A DNA stretch of 64,000 nt from Streptomyces marispadix (GCF_022524345.1 NZ_JAKWJU010000002.1:1674001-1738000); one strand, 5' to 3'. Positions 17,956 through 30,793 are shown, numbered from the stretch's first letter. Numbers and translations are program-made. Notes: generated by a model from the letters alone, not told the origin.

Positions 17956-17982
17956 CTGGCACTCTCGCCGATGGAGTGCCAG
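17956..17982. promoter_or_regulatory. CIRCE operator of the hrcA-dnaJ operon
   Basis: Arms CTGGCACTC (17956-17964) and GAGTGCCAG (17974-17982) are perfect inverted 9-mers around a 9-base spacer. This is the CIRCE architecture (TTAGCACTC-N9-GAGTGCTAA) with GC-shifted outer bases. It lies in the divergent gap before hrcA and could also affect the MBL hydrolase on the other side. Confidence 0.9.
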
Positions 17983-18090
17983 AACCTCCGGCTAAGTGTA
18001 CGGCCGGTTGCCGTGGCGTGGGCAAGAGCCGTAGGTACCGACGGTATCGCGGGGGCGCGATGCGGCGGTACGTCCCAGTAACGTCTTCGC

Positions 18091-18930
18091 ATGGCCGGGA
18101 GCGGGGACGTACACGGGGAAGCACACGAAGAGGTGCTCGGTGAGGGAGACGGCGGGGACCGGTGGGAGGAGTTGGCGCCCGGCATCACGCGGCGCAGGCT
18201 GCCCCGCTGGGACGCCACGGTGGGCGGGGTCGACATCGGGACCGGGGTGCTGGTCGTCGACACCGGTTCGGGCGTCGCGGAAGGCGCCCGTGTCCGCGAC
18301 GATCTGGCGGCCCTCTTCGGGCGCCCCGTGACACATGTCGCACTCACCCACTCCCACTTCGACCATGTACTCGGCACCGCTGCCTTCGACGGCGCCGAGG
18401 TGTACGGGGCGGAGGGCCTGGCCGGTCATCTCGGGGACGGGCGCGAGGAGTTGCGGCTGGACGCGGTGCGGCACGGGATGGCCAAAGGCCCGGCGGCGGA
18501 GGCGTCGGCGCGGCTCGTGCCGCCGCACCACGGCGTGACCGGGCGGCTCACGGCGGCGTCCGGCGAGCGCACGGTGCGGCTGGTGAACATGGGCCCGGCG
18601 CACAGCCCCTACGACATGGCCGTGATCGTCGACGTCGACGAGGGCCGTGCGGGCGAGGACCGTGAAGAACGTGAGGACCGTATCGGCGGGGGCGGCGCGG
18701 GCACGGCCGTGCGGAGGCGGGTCGTCTTCTGCGGCGATCTCGTCGAGGAGTCGGGGGAGCCGCAGGCGGGCCCGGACGCGAGCCCGTCGCACTGGCCGGG
18801 CGCACTGGACCGGCTGCTGGCGCTCGGCGGCGAGGACGCGCTGTATGTGCCGGGCCACGGGGCCGTCGTCGGTGCGGACTTCGTACGTGCCCAACGGGAC
18901 GTCCTGGCACGCCGGTTCGGAGGGTCGTGA
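18091..18930 (+). CDS. MBL-fold metallohydrolase
   Basis: A 279-residue protein with the zinc motif ALTHSHFDHVLGTAAFDG at about residue 85-105, then MGPAHSPYD with the second His site, VVFCGDLVEES with the bridging Asp, and VPGHGAVVG with the last His. Substrate unknown; the family includes glyoxalase II-like thioesterases, lactonases and sulfur-metabolism enzymes. The first 30 residues are acidic and unlike the family, and there is no good ribosome site before ATG 18091, so a later start (GTG 18134 or near the WEELAPG segment) is possible. The stop overlaps the next gene. Confidence 0.82.
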   Translation: MAGSGDVHGEAHEEVLGEGDGGDRWEELAPGITRRRLPRWDATVGGVDIGTGVLVVDTGSGVAEGARVRDDLAALFGRPVTHVALTHSHFDHVLGTAAFDGAEVYGAEGLAGHLGDGREELRLDAVRHGMAKGPAAEASARLVPPHHGVTGRLTAASGERTVRLVNMGPAHSPYDMAVIVDVDEGRAGEDREEREDRIGGGGAGTAVRRRVVFCGDLVEESGEPQAGPDASPSHWPGALDRLLALGGEDALYVPGHGAVVGADFVRAQRDVLARRFGGS

Positions 18931-19784
18931 AGAATGCCGCCATGCGCAGCCGCTCTTACGACCCCGATCTGACCCCGCCGTGGAAGCGGCGGCGGCCGGT
19001 GCCCGAGGTGCCCGCCGACCCCGATCTGGTGGTGGAGGAGATCACCACCGGCTTCTGCGGGGCCGTCATCCGTACGGAGAAGACCGCGGAGGGCCCCACG
19101 GTCACCCTGGAGGACCGGTTCGGCAAGCACCGCGTCTTCCCCATGGGGCCGGGCGGTTTCCTGCTGGAGGGGAGGACGGTCACGCTCGTACGGCCCTCGC
19201 AGGGGGCGGCCGGTGCGGCGAGCGGGGCGGCGCCGCAGCGGACGGCTTCCGGTTCCATCGCCGTCCCGGGAGCGAGGGCGCGGGTGGCACGCGCGGGCCG
19301 CATCTATGTGGAGGGCCGCCATGACGCCGAACTCGTGGAGAAGGTCTGGGGCGACGATCTGCGCGTCGAGGGCGTGGTCGTGGAGTATCTGGAGGGCGTG
19401 GACGACCTGCCCGCCGTCGTCGCGGACTTCCGTCCCGGCCCGGACGCCCGGCTCGGGGTGCTCGTCGACCATCTGGTGCCGGGTTCGAAGGAGTCCCGTA
19501 TCGCGGCCGAGGTCACCGATGAGCACGTGCTGGTCGTCGGCCATCCCTACGTCGACGTCTGGGAGGCCGTGAAGCCCTCGTCGGTGGGGATCGCCGCCTG
19601 GCCGCGGGTGCCGCACGGCCAGGACTGGAAGACGGGCGTGTGCCGGGCGCTGGGCTGGCCGGAGAACACCGGCGCGGCATGGCAGCGGATCCTGGGCCGC
19701 GTACGCGACTACCGGGATCTGGAGCCGGAGCTGCTGGGCCGGGTGGAACAGCTCATCGACCATGTGACGGTGGGGTTCTCGTAG
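18927..19784 (+). CDS. DUF3097-family protein
   Basis: A 285-residue actinobacterial protein that I recognise as DUF3097 from DLTPPWKRRRPVPEVPADPDLVVEEITTGFCGAV, GRIYVEGRHDAELVEKVWGDDLR and GVVVEYLEGVDDLP; the last two resemble a TOPRIM-like nucleic-acid fold. The function is unknown. The GTG at 18927 overlaps the upstream stop (GTGA); the ATG at 18942 (MRSRSYDPD) is an alternative that fits the usual N terminus. It sits between the MBL gene and hemW, a linkage common in streptomycetes. Confidence 0.82.
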   Translation: MKNAAMRSRSYDPDLTPPWKRRRPVPEVPADPDLVVEEITTGFCGAVIRTEKTAEGPTVTLEDRFGKHRVFPMGPGGFLLEGRTVTLVRPSQGAAGAASGAAPQRTASGSIAVPGARARVARAGRIYVEGRHDAELVEKVWGDDLRVEGVVVEYLEGVDDLPAVVADFRPGPDARLGVLVDHLVPGSKESRIAAEVTDEHVLVVGHPYVDVWEAVKPSSVGIAAWPRVPHGQDWKTGVCRALGWPENTGAAWQRILGRVRDYRDLEPELLGRVEQLIDHVTVGFS

Positions 19785-19828
19785 GGCGCCCCAGGGGGTG
19801 ACGTCCCGCATCGCGGACAATGGGACGC

Positions 19829-21067
19829 ATGCCCTCCGCACTGCCCGACGGCGATCCCGTGCCCGAAAGCGGCTCGCTGCCGCCCGACGCCCTCACGGGC
19901 CGTGACTCGCGCCCGCTCGGCTTCTATCTGCATGTGCCCTACTGCGCGACCCGCTGCGGCTACTGCGACTTCAACACCTACACCTCCGACGAGCTGCGCG
20001 GCTCCGGCGGGGTGCTCGCCTCGCGGGAGAACTACGCGGGCACGCTCGCCGACGAGATCCGCCTCGCCCGCAAGGTGCTCGGCGACGACCCGCGCAGCGC
20101 CGCCACGGTCTTCGTCGGCGGCGGCACCCCCACGCTGCTGCCGCCCGAGGACCTCGGCTCGATGCTCGCGGCCGTACGCGACGAGTTCGGGCTCGCGAAG
20201 GACGCCGAGGTGACGACGGAGGCCAACCCCGAGTCCGTCGACGGGCGTTATCTGGAGCGGCTGCGCGAGGCGGGCTTCAACCGGATCTCCTTCGGGATGC
20301 AGAGCGCACGACCGCACGTACTGCGCGTACTGGACCGCAACCACACCCCCGGGCGGCCCGAGGCCTGCGTGGCTCAGGCCCGCGCCGCGGGCTTCGCCCA
20401 CGTCAACCTCGATCTGATCTACGGCACGCCGGGCGAGAGCGACGACGACTGGCGCGCATCCCTACAGGCGGCGATCGCGGCGGGACCGGACCACATCTCC
20501 GCCTACGCCCTCATCGTCGAGGACGGCACACGGCTCGCCCGCCGCATCCGCCGCGGCGAGGTGCCCCCTACGGACGACGACGTGCACGCGGACCGCTATG
20601 TCATCGCCGACGAACTGCTCACGGCGGCGGGCATGGACTGGTACGAGGTCTCCAACTGGGCGTCCGCGTCGGACGGTTCGGCCCGCTGCCGCCACAACGA
20701 GCTGTACTGGACGGGAGCCGACTGGTGGGGCGCGGGGCCCGGTGCGCACTCCCACGTGGGAGGCGTCCGCTGGTGGAACGTGAAGCATCCGGCCGCCTAC
20801 GCCCAGGCCCTCGCCGAGGGCCGCTCCCCCGGCGCCGGGCGCGAGGTGCTGGCGGCGGAGGACCGCCGCGTCGAACGCATCCTGCTGGAACTGCGCCTCG
20901 CGGCGGGATGCCCGCTCGCTGTGCTGACCCCCGTGGGCAGGGCCGCGGCCAGGCGCGCACTCGACGACGGTCTGCTGGAGCCCGGTCCCTACGAGGAGGG
21001 ACGCGCGGTGCTGACGCTGCGCGGAAGGCTGCTGGCCGACGCGGTGGTACGGGACCTGGTCGACTGA
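19829..21067 (+). CDS. hemW: radical SAM heme chaperone HemW (coproporphyrinogen oxidase-like)
   Basis: A 412-residue radical SAM protein. The iron-sulfur motif is CATRCGYCDFN at about residue 37-47 (CxxxCxxC), with FVGGGTPTLLP, EANPESVD, RISFGMQS and the C-terminal HemN-like winged part. HemW binds heme and inserts it into respiratory enzymes; most genomes annotate it as a HemN-like oxidase. The ATG at 19829 is preferred over 19820 by comparison with the usual MPSALPDG start. It is transcribed with DUF3097, 44 bp upstream. Confidence 0.9.
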   Translation: MPSALPDGDPVPESGSLPPDALTGRDSRPLGFYLHVPYCATRCGYCDFNTYTSDELRGSGGVLASRENYAGTLADEIRLARKVLGDDPRSAATVFVGGGTPTLLPPEDLGSMLAAVRDEFGLAKDAEVTTEANPESVDGRYLERLREAGFNRISFGMQSARPHVLRVLDRNHTPGRPEACVAQARAAGFAHVNLDLIYGTPGESDDDWRASLQAAIAAGPDHISAYALIVEDGTRLARRIRRGEVPPTDDDVHADRYVIADELLTAAGMDWYEVSNWASASDGSARCRHNELYWTGADWWGAGPGAHSHVGGVRWWNVKHPAAYAQALAEGRSPGAGREVLAAEDRRVERILLELRLAAGCPLAVLTPVGRAAARRALDDGLLEPGPYEEGRAVLTLRGRLLADAVVRDLVD

Positions 21068-21163
21068 GCGGGAGCCGGTGGCGGCGGGGCCCGGGCCCGG
21101 GGCACACGCGGCACCGGGTCCGCGCGGCACGGCCGCCTCGCCGTCCCGTACACGACCGGGATG

Positions 21164-21213
21164 TTGAACTGCGGCCCGGTTGAACAGCCGCCCGGGTCGA
21201 ACTGCCGCCCGGC
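21164..21213. repeat. three imperfect 16-17 bp repeats between convergent genes
   Basis: TTGAACTGCGGCCCGG at 21164-21179 is followed by near copies at 21180-21196 and 21197-21213, all with a GAAC and a GCCCGG core. The block is between hemW and the SpoIIE phosphatase, both of which end here. Function unknown; no clear terminator hairpin is visible. Confidence 0.45.
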
Positions 21214-21257
21214 AGGGGCAGGTCGGCGATCGGAGACCTGGGACCGCGGCCCGGCGG

Positions 21258-23345
21258 TCAGTCCGGCTTCGCGCGGAGCACGAGGAGCGCCAGATCGTCG
21301 GCCGCCGCGCCGTCGCCGAACTCGTGGACGGTGCGGCGGATCTTCTCCGCCGTCTGTGCCGCGTCGAGTCCGCCGCAGTCGCCGAACACCGCCGCCAGGC
21401 CGTCGTCGTCGTCGAACTGCCGCTCCCCGCAGCGGCGTTCGGTGACACCGTCCGTAACGCAAAGCAGCGTCTCGCCGGGCTCCAGTACGACGCTCTGGCT
21501 CTCGTAGGAGACGTCCTCCTCGACGCCCAGGAGGAGTTGGGGCTCCGCGGCGGCCCGTACCTTGCCGGCGGCGTCACGCACCAGCGGCAGCGGATGACCG
21601 GCGCATACCAGAGTGCACATGCTGCCGCCGCCCTCGGAGGCGGGTCGCGGCGTCAACTCGCCGTAGATCATGGACAGAAAGCGGGTCTGCTCCCCCACTT
21701 CGCGGTTGAGCCGGTCCATGACCTCGGGGACGCTGTAGCCCTCCCGGGCCAGCAACCGCAGCACGGGGCGGGCGAGACCGGTCACGACGGCCGCCTCGGG
21801 GCCGTTGCCGCACACGTCTCCGAGCGCGAACCGCCAGCGCCCGCCGGTCCCTTCGAAGAAGTCGTAGAAGTCGCCGCCCGCCCAGGAGCCCTCACCCGCG
21901 GGCTCGTAGACGACGGCGGACTCCACCCCGGGCACGGCGACGTCGCCGGACGGCAGCAGCCCGCGCTGAAGCACGCGGCTGATGGTGGCCTGACGCGTGT
22001 AGCGGCGCGCGGAGAGCACCGCCTGGGCGACCCGGCGGGCGAAGTCCTCGACGATGCCGACGACTTCGCCGGGGATGCGGATGAGTCCGGCCCGTCCGAT
22101 GACGAGCGTGCCGACGGTCCGCTCACCGACGACGAGGCGGCAGCCGACGGCCGCGCCGCCCGGCCCGTACGCGGACGCCCTGCCGGGCCAGGCCCAGGGG
22201 ACGGCCTTGCCGCGCGGTACGCGGCCTTCCAGCTCCGGCGGGGTCCTCCTCAGCTCGGCGCGCAGCTCGTCGGTCCGCTCCTCCTGTGTGTGCCATACGC
22301 GCGACAGCCGCATCGGCTCGGCGGCGTCCGCGTCGGCGAGCCATACGGCACACCAGTCGGCGAAGCGCGGCACCAGCAACTGGCAGGCCAGGGAGGCGAC
22401 TCGGTCCTCGTCGGTCTGTCCGGCGAGCAGATCGGACGCCTCGGCGAGGAAGGAGAGGATGCCGTGGTCGATCCAGTCGGGGTCGTGGCGGCGTATGCCG
22501 GGCGCCGGGCGCTGCGCGGTCGGCGCGAGGCTCCCGGTGAGGCTGCCGCGGGGGCCGGTCCCCGGCGGCCGGGGCGACACGGGGTCGCGCTCGTGCTGCG
22601 CGTGCTCCCGCGCCTGCCGGGTGGCCGGGTCCGCGGGCGCCGCGGTCCCGGTGGGCGAACTCGCCGCGTCCGCACCGGAGTCCGCGACGACGGGCGGCGC
22701 TCCGAGCACGATCTCCTCGGGGCCGGTCGCCTCGGGTCCGGTCGCCAGGCGGAACCAGACGGTCTTGCCGTAGCGCCGGTAGGTCACGCCCCACTCGTCG
22801 GCGAGCGCCGCCACCAGCCGCAGACCGTGCCCCTGACGGCCCCGGGCGCCGCCGTGCTCCTCGTCGTGGCCCCGGCCGCCCGCGCCGCCGTCGACGGCAC
22901 CGCTCCCGCCGTCGCCCGCAGTACCGGACTCGACGGGCCTCGTGGGGTGCCCGTCCGCGACCTCGACGACGACCGCGCCCTCCGAGCGGCGGCACTCCAG
23001 CCCTACCGAGGTGCCCGCGTGCACGACCGCGTTCGTCACCAACTCGCTTGCCAGCAGCGTCACATCGTCCGCCGGGCCATGCGGGACCTCCCAGCCGCGC
23101 AGTGCCGTACGTACGAACTCGCGTGCCGCGGAGGGCGCCTGGGCGTTTCCCGCCAACGACGCCCGTACGAGGGCGTGTTCGGCGGCACCGGCGCTTCCGG
23201 CCGGGCCCGCGTCGCCCACCGGGGCACCGGCCGAAACGGACGCACGACGGTCCGCGCCGTCGTCCTCTCCGGCGGTCTCGTCCCCCGCCTCGCGGAGGTC
23301 CCCCCACCGCGTCGTCGACGTCCCCACAGTGCCTGCCCCCACCAC
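21258..23345 (-). CDS. SpoIIE-type PP2C phosphatase with anti-sigma kinase-like and GAF domains
   Basis: A 695-residue multidomain regulator. Residues about 60-215 form a HATPase/anti-sigma kinase-like domain (SAAREFVRTAL, LLASELVTNAVVHAGT, GHGLRLVAALADEWG). A GAF-like sensor follows (about 290-440; IDHGILSFLAEASDLLAGQTDED, VGCRLVVGERTVGTLVIG), then the SpoIIE phosphatase (ISRVLQRGLLPSGDVAVPGVE, GGDFYDFFEG, LGDVCGNGPEAA, LLCVTDGVTERR). Such proteins switch anti-anti-sigma factors in partner-switching cascades. Start GTG 23345 is tentative; the first 55 residues are low complexity. It is divergent from the receiver gene and ends beside hemW. Confidence 0.88.
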   Translation of the reverse strand: MVGAGTVGTSTTRWGDLREAGDETAGEDDGADRRASVSAGAPVGDAGPAGSAGAAEHALVRASLAGNAQAPSAAREFVRTALRGWEVPHGPADDVTLLASELVTNAVVHAGTSVGLECRRSEGAVVVEVADGHPTRPVESGTAGDGGSGAVDGGAGGRGHDEEHGGARGRQGHGLRLVAALADEWGVTYRRYGKTVWFRLATGPEATGPEEIVLGAPPVVADSGADAASSPTGTAAPADPATRQAREHAQHERDPVSPRPPGTGPRGSLTGSLAPTAQRPAPGIRRHDPDWIDHGILSFLAEASDLLAGQTDEDRVASLACQLLVPRFADWCAVWLADADAAEPMRLSRVWHTQEERTDELRAELRRTPPELEGRVPRGKAVPWAWPGRASAYGPGGAAVGCRLVVGERTVGTLVIGRAGLIRIPGEVVGIVEDFARRVAQAVLSARRYTRQATISRVLQRGLLPSGDVAVPGVESAVVYEPAGEGSWAGGDFYDFFEGTGGRWRFALGDVCGNGPEAAVVTGLARPVLRLLAREGYSVPEVMDRLNREVGEQTRFLSMIYGELTPRPASEGGGSMCTLVCAGHPLPLVRDAAGKVRAAAEPQLLLGVEEDVSYESQSVVLEPGETLLCVTDGVTERRCGERQFDDDDGLAAVFGDCGGLDAAQTAEKIRRTVHEFGDGAAADDLALLVLRAKPD

Positions 23346-23728
23346 TTCTACGACTACTCCCCACAGGATTATCGCAAGGGTGACAGACTGAGCTGATCCA
23401 TATGCGCCGGGTGACGAAACCGATGAGGCGGCACTGCCATGAGTGGTGAAGTATCCCGACTTCCGGTAAGCGCCCCGGAGTTCGGGGCGAGCGCGGGGGC
23501 GTACGCCCGCCCGCCTCGTGTGTTCCGTGCGACGGGAGCCGCGCGCTCCCCGCGCGCCCTCACCTGCGAGCGCACCACGACGCCGGGGTCGGCCGCCTGC
23601 GTCACCCGCCCTCGGCCCCTCGGCGCACCACCGGCTGCGAGCACCGGCCGGCGCATCTGGACGGGCTCCGTAGCCGGAGTCGGCACGCTGCTGGAGAGAC
23701 CGCCGGTCTCAAGTACGGAGGGGCTGTG
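23346..23728. other. divergent gap with one doubtful reading frame
   Basis: The 383 bp between the SpoIIE phosphatase and the receiver gene must carry both promoters. A 96-codon frame (23439-23729, plus strand, MSGEVSRLPV start) ends in a TGATG overlap with the receiver start, which is suggestive of coupling, but its product is Ala/Pro/Arg/Thr-rich with no recognisable domain. I leave it as unproven. Confidence 0.35.
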
Positions 23729-24478
23729 ATGACACCCCGGCAGGACGAACCCCGCATACCGCGCCCGTCGTACGCGGACCCGCCCGAGGAGGCGGGCGTT
23801 CTCATGGTCGACGACCGCGAGGACAATCTGCTGGCACTCGAAGCCGTCCTCGGCACGCTGGACGTGCCGCTGGTACGGGCGATGTCCGGCGAGGAGGCCA
23901 TGAAGGCGCTGCTGCGGCAGGACTTCGCCGTCATCCTGCTGGATGTGCTGATGCCCGGCATGGACGGCTTCGAGACGGCGAGCCACATCAAACGCCTCGA
24001 CCAGACACGTGACGTGCCGATCATCTTTCTGACCGGGGCGGAGTCGGCGTCCGAGGCGGGCTATGCCTTCCGGGGCTATGCGACGGGCGCGGCGGACTAC
24101 GTCACCAAGCCGTTCGACCCGTGGATGCTGCGCTCGAAGGTGTCCGTCTTCCTCGAACTGCACCGCAAGAACCAGCAGTTGCAGCGGCTGCTGGCCGGGG
24201 AACGCGACAGGCTGGGCGAGTTCGCGCGGCGCCTGGAGGCCGTGGAACGCCACCTCGCACAGCGCCCGCCGGGCGCCACGGACGGACCGGAGACCGAGGA
24301 CCGGCCGGAAACCCAGGACCGGCCGGAAACCCAGGACGGGCCGGGGCCGAAGGACGCGGACGCAGACGCCGGCCCCGGAGCGCCCGCCGCACCCGCCGTC
24401 CCCGATGCCGCCGAACTGGCCCGGCGCATCGCGGAGTTGGCCGACGCCTTGCGGGACCTGCGCGACGGGCTGCCCTGA
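23729..24478 (+). CDS. single-receiver response regulator with coiled-coil tail
   Basis: A 249-residue protein. Residues about 22-140 are a CheY-like receiver: VLMVDDRED, phospho-acceptor VILLDVLMPGMDG, FLTG and TKPFDP with the conserved Lys. A heptad-like helix (about 140-180, KNQQLQRLLAGERDRLGEFARRLEAV) follows, then an acidic Pro/Glu linker with three near-repeats of DRPETQ and a second helix at the end. No DNA-binding or enzymatic output domain is present, so it probably acts through protein contacts. ATG 23729 follows GGAGGGG at 23718-23723. No histidine kinase gene is adjacent; the SpoIIE phosphatase across the gap is the only signalling neighbour. Confidence 0.85.
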   Translation: MTPRQDEPRIPRPSYADPPEEAGVLMVDDREDNLLALEAVLGTLDVPLVRAMSGEEAMKALLRQDFAVILLDVLMPGMDGFETASHIKRLDQTRDVPIIFLTGAESASEAGYAFRGYATGAADYVTKPFDPWMLRSKVSVFLELHRKNQQLQRLLAGERDRLGEFARRLEAVERHLAQRPPGATDGPETEDRPETQDRPETQDGPGPKDADADAGPGAPAAPAVPDAAELARRIAELADALRDLRDGLP

Positions 24479-24484
24479 CGCACG

Positions 24485-24522
24485 AGGCCCGTGCGCCACC
24501 CCTGTGGGTGCCGCACGGGCCT
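24485..24522. terminator. hairpin terminator between convergent genes
   Basis: Outer stem AGGCCCGTGCG (24485-24495) pairs with CGCACGGGCCT (24512-24522). A C/C mismatch leads to an inner 5-bp stem (24497-24501/24506-24510) and a CTGT loop. It serves the receiver gene and the acyl-CoA ligase gene, which end here. Confidence 0.8.
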
Positions 24523-24557
24523 TCAGTCCGTGCCGCTCGCCGGGCCGCGAGCGCCGC

Positions 24558-26477
<1,920 letters not shown>

Positions 26478-26548
26478 GACATCCTCCGCTGGCCCGCACC
26501 TTAGGTCGGTGTGATTTGCGTGGGGTGGGTGGTGGGGGTGAGTTCTTG

Positions 26549-26564
26549 TTGACTCACGAGTAAC
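26549..26564. promoter_or_regulatory. semi-palindromic site upstream of the acyl-CoA ligase
   Basis: TTGACTCACGAGTAAC on the plus strand reads GTTACTCGTGAGTCAA on the minus strand; ACTC-AC-GAGT is a perfect core and the flanks pair except for one base. Actinobacterial TetR-family regulators of fatty-acid genes often bind TTACT-spacer-AGTAA sites, so this is a reasonable operator candidate for the acyl-CoA ligase. The regulator is not in view. Confidence 0.35.
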
Positions 26565-26672
26565 TAGAAGCAGCGGCCAGCCTAGAGGCCGTTGCCGCCC
26601 AACGTAAGGGGGCTGTCGGCCGGAACCCCCCGATCACCTCGCGATCGTCACAGGCTCCCCAGGAAACACAGA

Positions 26673-26698
26673 GAGACGGGCCGCGAACGACCCGTCTC
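26673..26698. terminator. hairpin terminator downstream of lepA
   Basis: GAGACGGG (26673-26680) and CCCGTCTC (26691-26698) form an 8-bp stem with a 10-base loop, about 50 bp after the lepA stop on the minus strand. No long T tract follows. The rest of the 273-bp gap holds only the ligase promoter region. Confidence 0.6.
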
Positions 26699-26750
26699 AC
26701 CCTGTATCTGAAGCTTTTCCGGGCCGCTCAAGTAGCCCTTTCGTTATTTT

Positions 26751-28628
<1,878 letters not shown>

Positions 28629-29065
28629 GCAGTGTCCTGTCGGGTCTGTCGGTCGGGTCGGCGGAGGGCCTCTGCCGGGAAGAGCCCCGAAAGCTTCGGG
28701 ATCCGAGACGTGACTCGGGATCCAGGAGGCACTCCGGGACGCGCTTCGGGAAGCTCTCGTACGAATTCGCAGCCCCCATGGTCCCATGCGCCCGCGGTAC
28801 GGACCGGATTGGGAGGCCAGGGGGCCTGCTGGTAGCCTGACCGACTGTGCCTCGTGCGCTCTGCGCGCCTCCCGGACCGCGATCCCAGTCGGGTACGGGC
28901 CGGGAGCGAATCGAGAACGGCCGGGAACGGACCCCGTCGAACGGGCCCGTAGCGACCGTGAACGGACCGGGAGAACACCGGTAGCGGGCCGTGATCCACC
29001 GCCCGCGGCGGAAGCTCACGACGGCATGGAAGGCATCATCACCGAACCCGTAAAGGCTCTTTTTC
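28629..29065. other. divergent promoter region of lepA and rpsT
   Basis: These 437 bp contain no credible gene. The right half (about 28880-28990) is rich in GAACGG, GACCGG and related short repeats. The rpsT leader directly before the GTG start is AT-rich (GGCTCTTTTTC). Confidence 0.5.
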
Positions 29066-29332
29066 GTGGCGAACATCAAGTCCCAGATCAAGCGGATCAG
29101 GACCAACGAGAAGGCGCGTCAGCGCAACAAGGCGGTCAAGTCGGAGATCAAGACGGCGATCCGCCGCACTCACGAGGCCGTCGCGGCCGGCGACGAGGCG
29201 AAGGCCAGCGAGGCCCAGCGCGCCGCCAGCCGCAAGCTCGACAAGGCCGTCAGCAAGGGCGTGCTGCACAAGAACAACGCGGCGAACAAGAAGTCCGCGC
29301 TCGCCAAGCGCGTCCTCAGCCTCAAGGGCTGA
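29066..29332 (+). CDS. rpsT: 30S ribosomal protein S20
   Basis: An 88-residue basic protein that binds 16S rRNA early in 30S assembly. The sequence [27 protein letters not shown]...LSLKG is the standard S20 pattern of three Lys/Ala-rich helices. It starts with GTG at 29066 behind AAAGG. As in many actinobacteria, it is divergent from lepA and upstream of the convergent holA gene. Confidence 0.96.
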   Translation: MANIKSQIKRIRTNEKARQRNKAVKSEIKTAIRRTHEAVAAGDEAKASEAQRAASRKLDKAVSKGVLHKNNAANKKSALAKRVLSLKG

Positions 29333-29385
29333 CCGCCCCCTCCGCCGGTGCGGGTCCCACGGGCCCTCTCACTCCGTTCCGTACC

Positions 29386-29419
29386 GGCCCACTCACGGCG
29401 TGAGTTCACGCCGTGGGCC
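29386..29419. terminator. long hairpin downstream of rpsT
   Basis: CACGGCGTGA (29394-29403) and TCACGCCGTG (29406-29415) pair perfectly around two bases, and outer GGCC/GGCC segments can extend the stem past a three-base bulge. No T tract follows. It may act as a first terminator or protect the 3' end of the rpsT message. Confidence 0.55.
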
Positions 29420-29531
29420 ACGCGCCGCACGCGGCCTGCGTTCGCCACGCGGGTGCGGCGCGGAAGATCGCGAGATCGCTTCGCAGTCCCGCGAAGGACA
29501 CAGCAGGACTCAGGACACAGAACGACGAAGG

Positions 29532-29567
29532 CCCCGCAGCGCGCTCCCCGGCGCCTGCGGGGTTTTT
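29532..29567 (+). terminator. Rho-independent terminator for rpsT
   Basis: CCCCGCAG (29532-29539) pairs with CTGCGGGG (29555-29562) and is followed at once by five T. It is 200 bp after the rpsT stop. Apart from the two hairpins, the 414-bp gap 29333-29746 holds no gene; it ends in GTTCAGYGGG-like short repeats (about 29672-29757) running into the holA stop. Confidence 0.85.
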
Positions 29568-29746
29568 GAGTCCGGGGAGTAGAGGGCTTCGAGCCTGGGG
29601 CTGGGGCTTGCGGGGGTGTCGTCCTGGGACTGCAATGCCGGACTTCAGCGCGCGATGAGGGTGGGGGCGGCGTTCAGTGGGGGCCGTTGAGCGGGCCCTG
29701 TTCAGTGGGGCGGCGTTCAGGGGGCGCGCGGTTCAGCGGGCGCGAT

Positions 29747-30739
29747 TCAGCGGGAGCGGGCGGCTTTCGCCACCGCGATCACGGCCTGCTCCAAGGCGTA
29801 CTCCGGGTCGTCACCGCCGCCCTTCACCGCCTCGTCGGCCGCCGCCACGGCACGCAGCGCGGAAGACACGCCGTCCGCGGACCAGCCCCGCATCTGCTGC
29901 CGCACCCTGTCGATCTTCCATGGCGGCATGCCCAGTTCACGGGCGAGATCGCCGGGACGCATGCCACGAGGCGCGGATGCGAGCTTGCCGATGCTCCTCA
30001 CGCCCTGAGCGAGGGCGCTCGTGATCAGCACCGGGGCGACGCCCGTCGTCATGGCCCAGCGAAGAGTCTCCAGCGCCTCGGCCGCACGCCCCTCCACCGC
30101 ACGGTCCGCGACGGCGAAACCCGAAGCCTCCGCCCGGCCGGTGTAGTAGCGCCCGACCACGGCGTCGTCGATGGTGCCCTCGACGTCCGCGACAAGTTGG
30201 GAACAGGCGGAGGACAGCTCACGAAGATCGCTGCCGACCGCGTCCACGAGCGCCTGGCATGCCTCCGGCGTCGCCGACCTGCCCAGCCCCCGGAACTCCC
30301 CCCGTACGAACGCGAGCCGATCCGCCGGTTTGGTGAGCTTGGCGCAGGCGACCTCACGCGCACCTGCCTTGCGTGCGGCGTCGAGCAGCCCCTTGCCCTT
30401 GGCGCCGCCCGCGTGCAGCAGCACGAGCGTGATCTCCTCGGCGGGCGCACCCAGATAGGACTTCACGTCCTTGACCGAATCCGCCGACAGATCCTGCGAG
30501 TTGTGGACCGCGACGACCTTGCGCTCGGCGAAGAGGGACGGGCTGGTCAGCTCCGCCAGCGTGCCCGGCTGAAGATCCGCCGCGGCCAGCTCACGCACAT
30601 CCGTGTCCGGGTCGGCCGCGCGGGCGGCGGCGACCACCCGCCGCACCGCCCGCTCCAGCAGCAGCTCCTCCTGCCCCACCGCGAGGGTCACGGGGGCCAG
30701 CGGGTCGTCCGTCGTCGTGTTCTTCCGCGTACCAGCCAT
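29747..30739 (-). CDS. holA: DNA polymerase III subunit delta
   Basis: A 330-residue clamp-loader subunit that opens the sliding clamp. Recognisable segments are PVTLAVGQEELLLERAVRRVV, SPSLFAERKVVAVHNSQDL, ITLVLLHAGGAKGKGLLDA, the DLRELSSACSQLVADVEG helix and the C-terminal LRWAMTTGVAPVLITSALAQGVR ... LGMPPWKIDRVRQQMRGW. The start MAGTRKNTTTDDPLAP at 30739 matches the family; ATG 30751 would add four residues. It lies between rpsT and comEC as in other streptomycetes. Confidence 0.93.
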   Translation of the reverse strand: MAGTRKNTTTDDPLAPVTLAVGQEELLLERAVRRVVAAARAADPDTDVRELAAADLQPGTLAELTSPSLFAERKVVAVHNSQDLSADSVKDVKSYLGAPAEEITLVLLHAGGAKGKGLLDAARKAGAREVACAKLTKPADRLAFVRGEFRGLGRSATPEACQALVDAVGSDLRELSSACSQLVADVEGTIDDAVVGRYYTGRAEASGFAVADRAVEGRAAEALETLRWAMTTGVAPVLITSALAQGVRSIGKLASAPRGMRPGDLARELGMPPWKIDRVRQQMRGWSADGVSSALRAVAAADEAVKGGGDDPEYALEQAVIAVAKAARSR

Positions 30740-30793
30740 CGCGACCAGCATCCCACGCCGCACCGACACCTCGGCCTGGCGCAGAATGCCGGT

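Noticed and set aside
23439..23729. 96-codon plus-strand frame ending in a TGATG overlap with the receiver gene
   Set aside because: The overlap is suggestive, but the product is low-complexity Ala/Pro/Arg/Thr with no domain and no convincing ribosome site; left only as a note.
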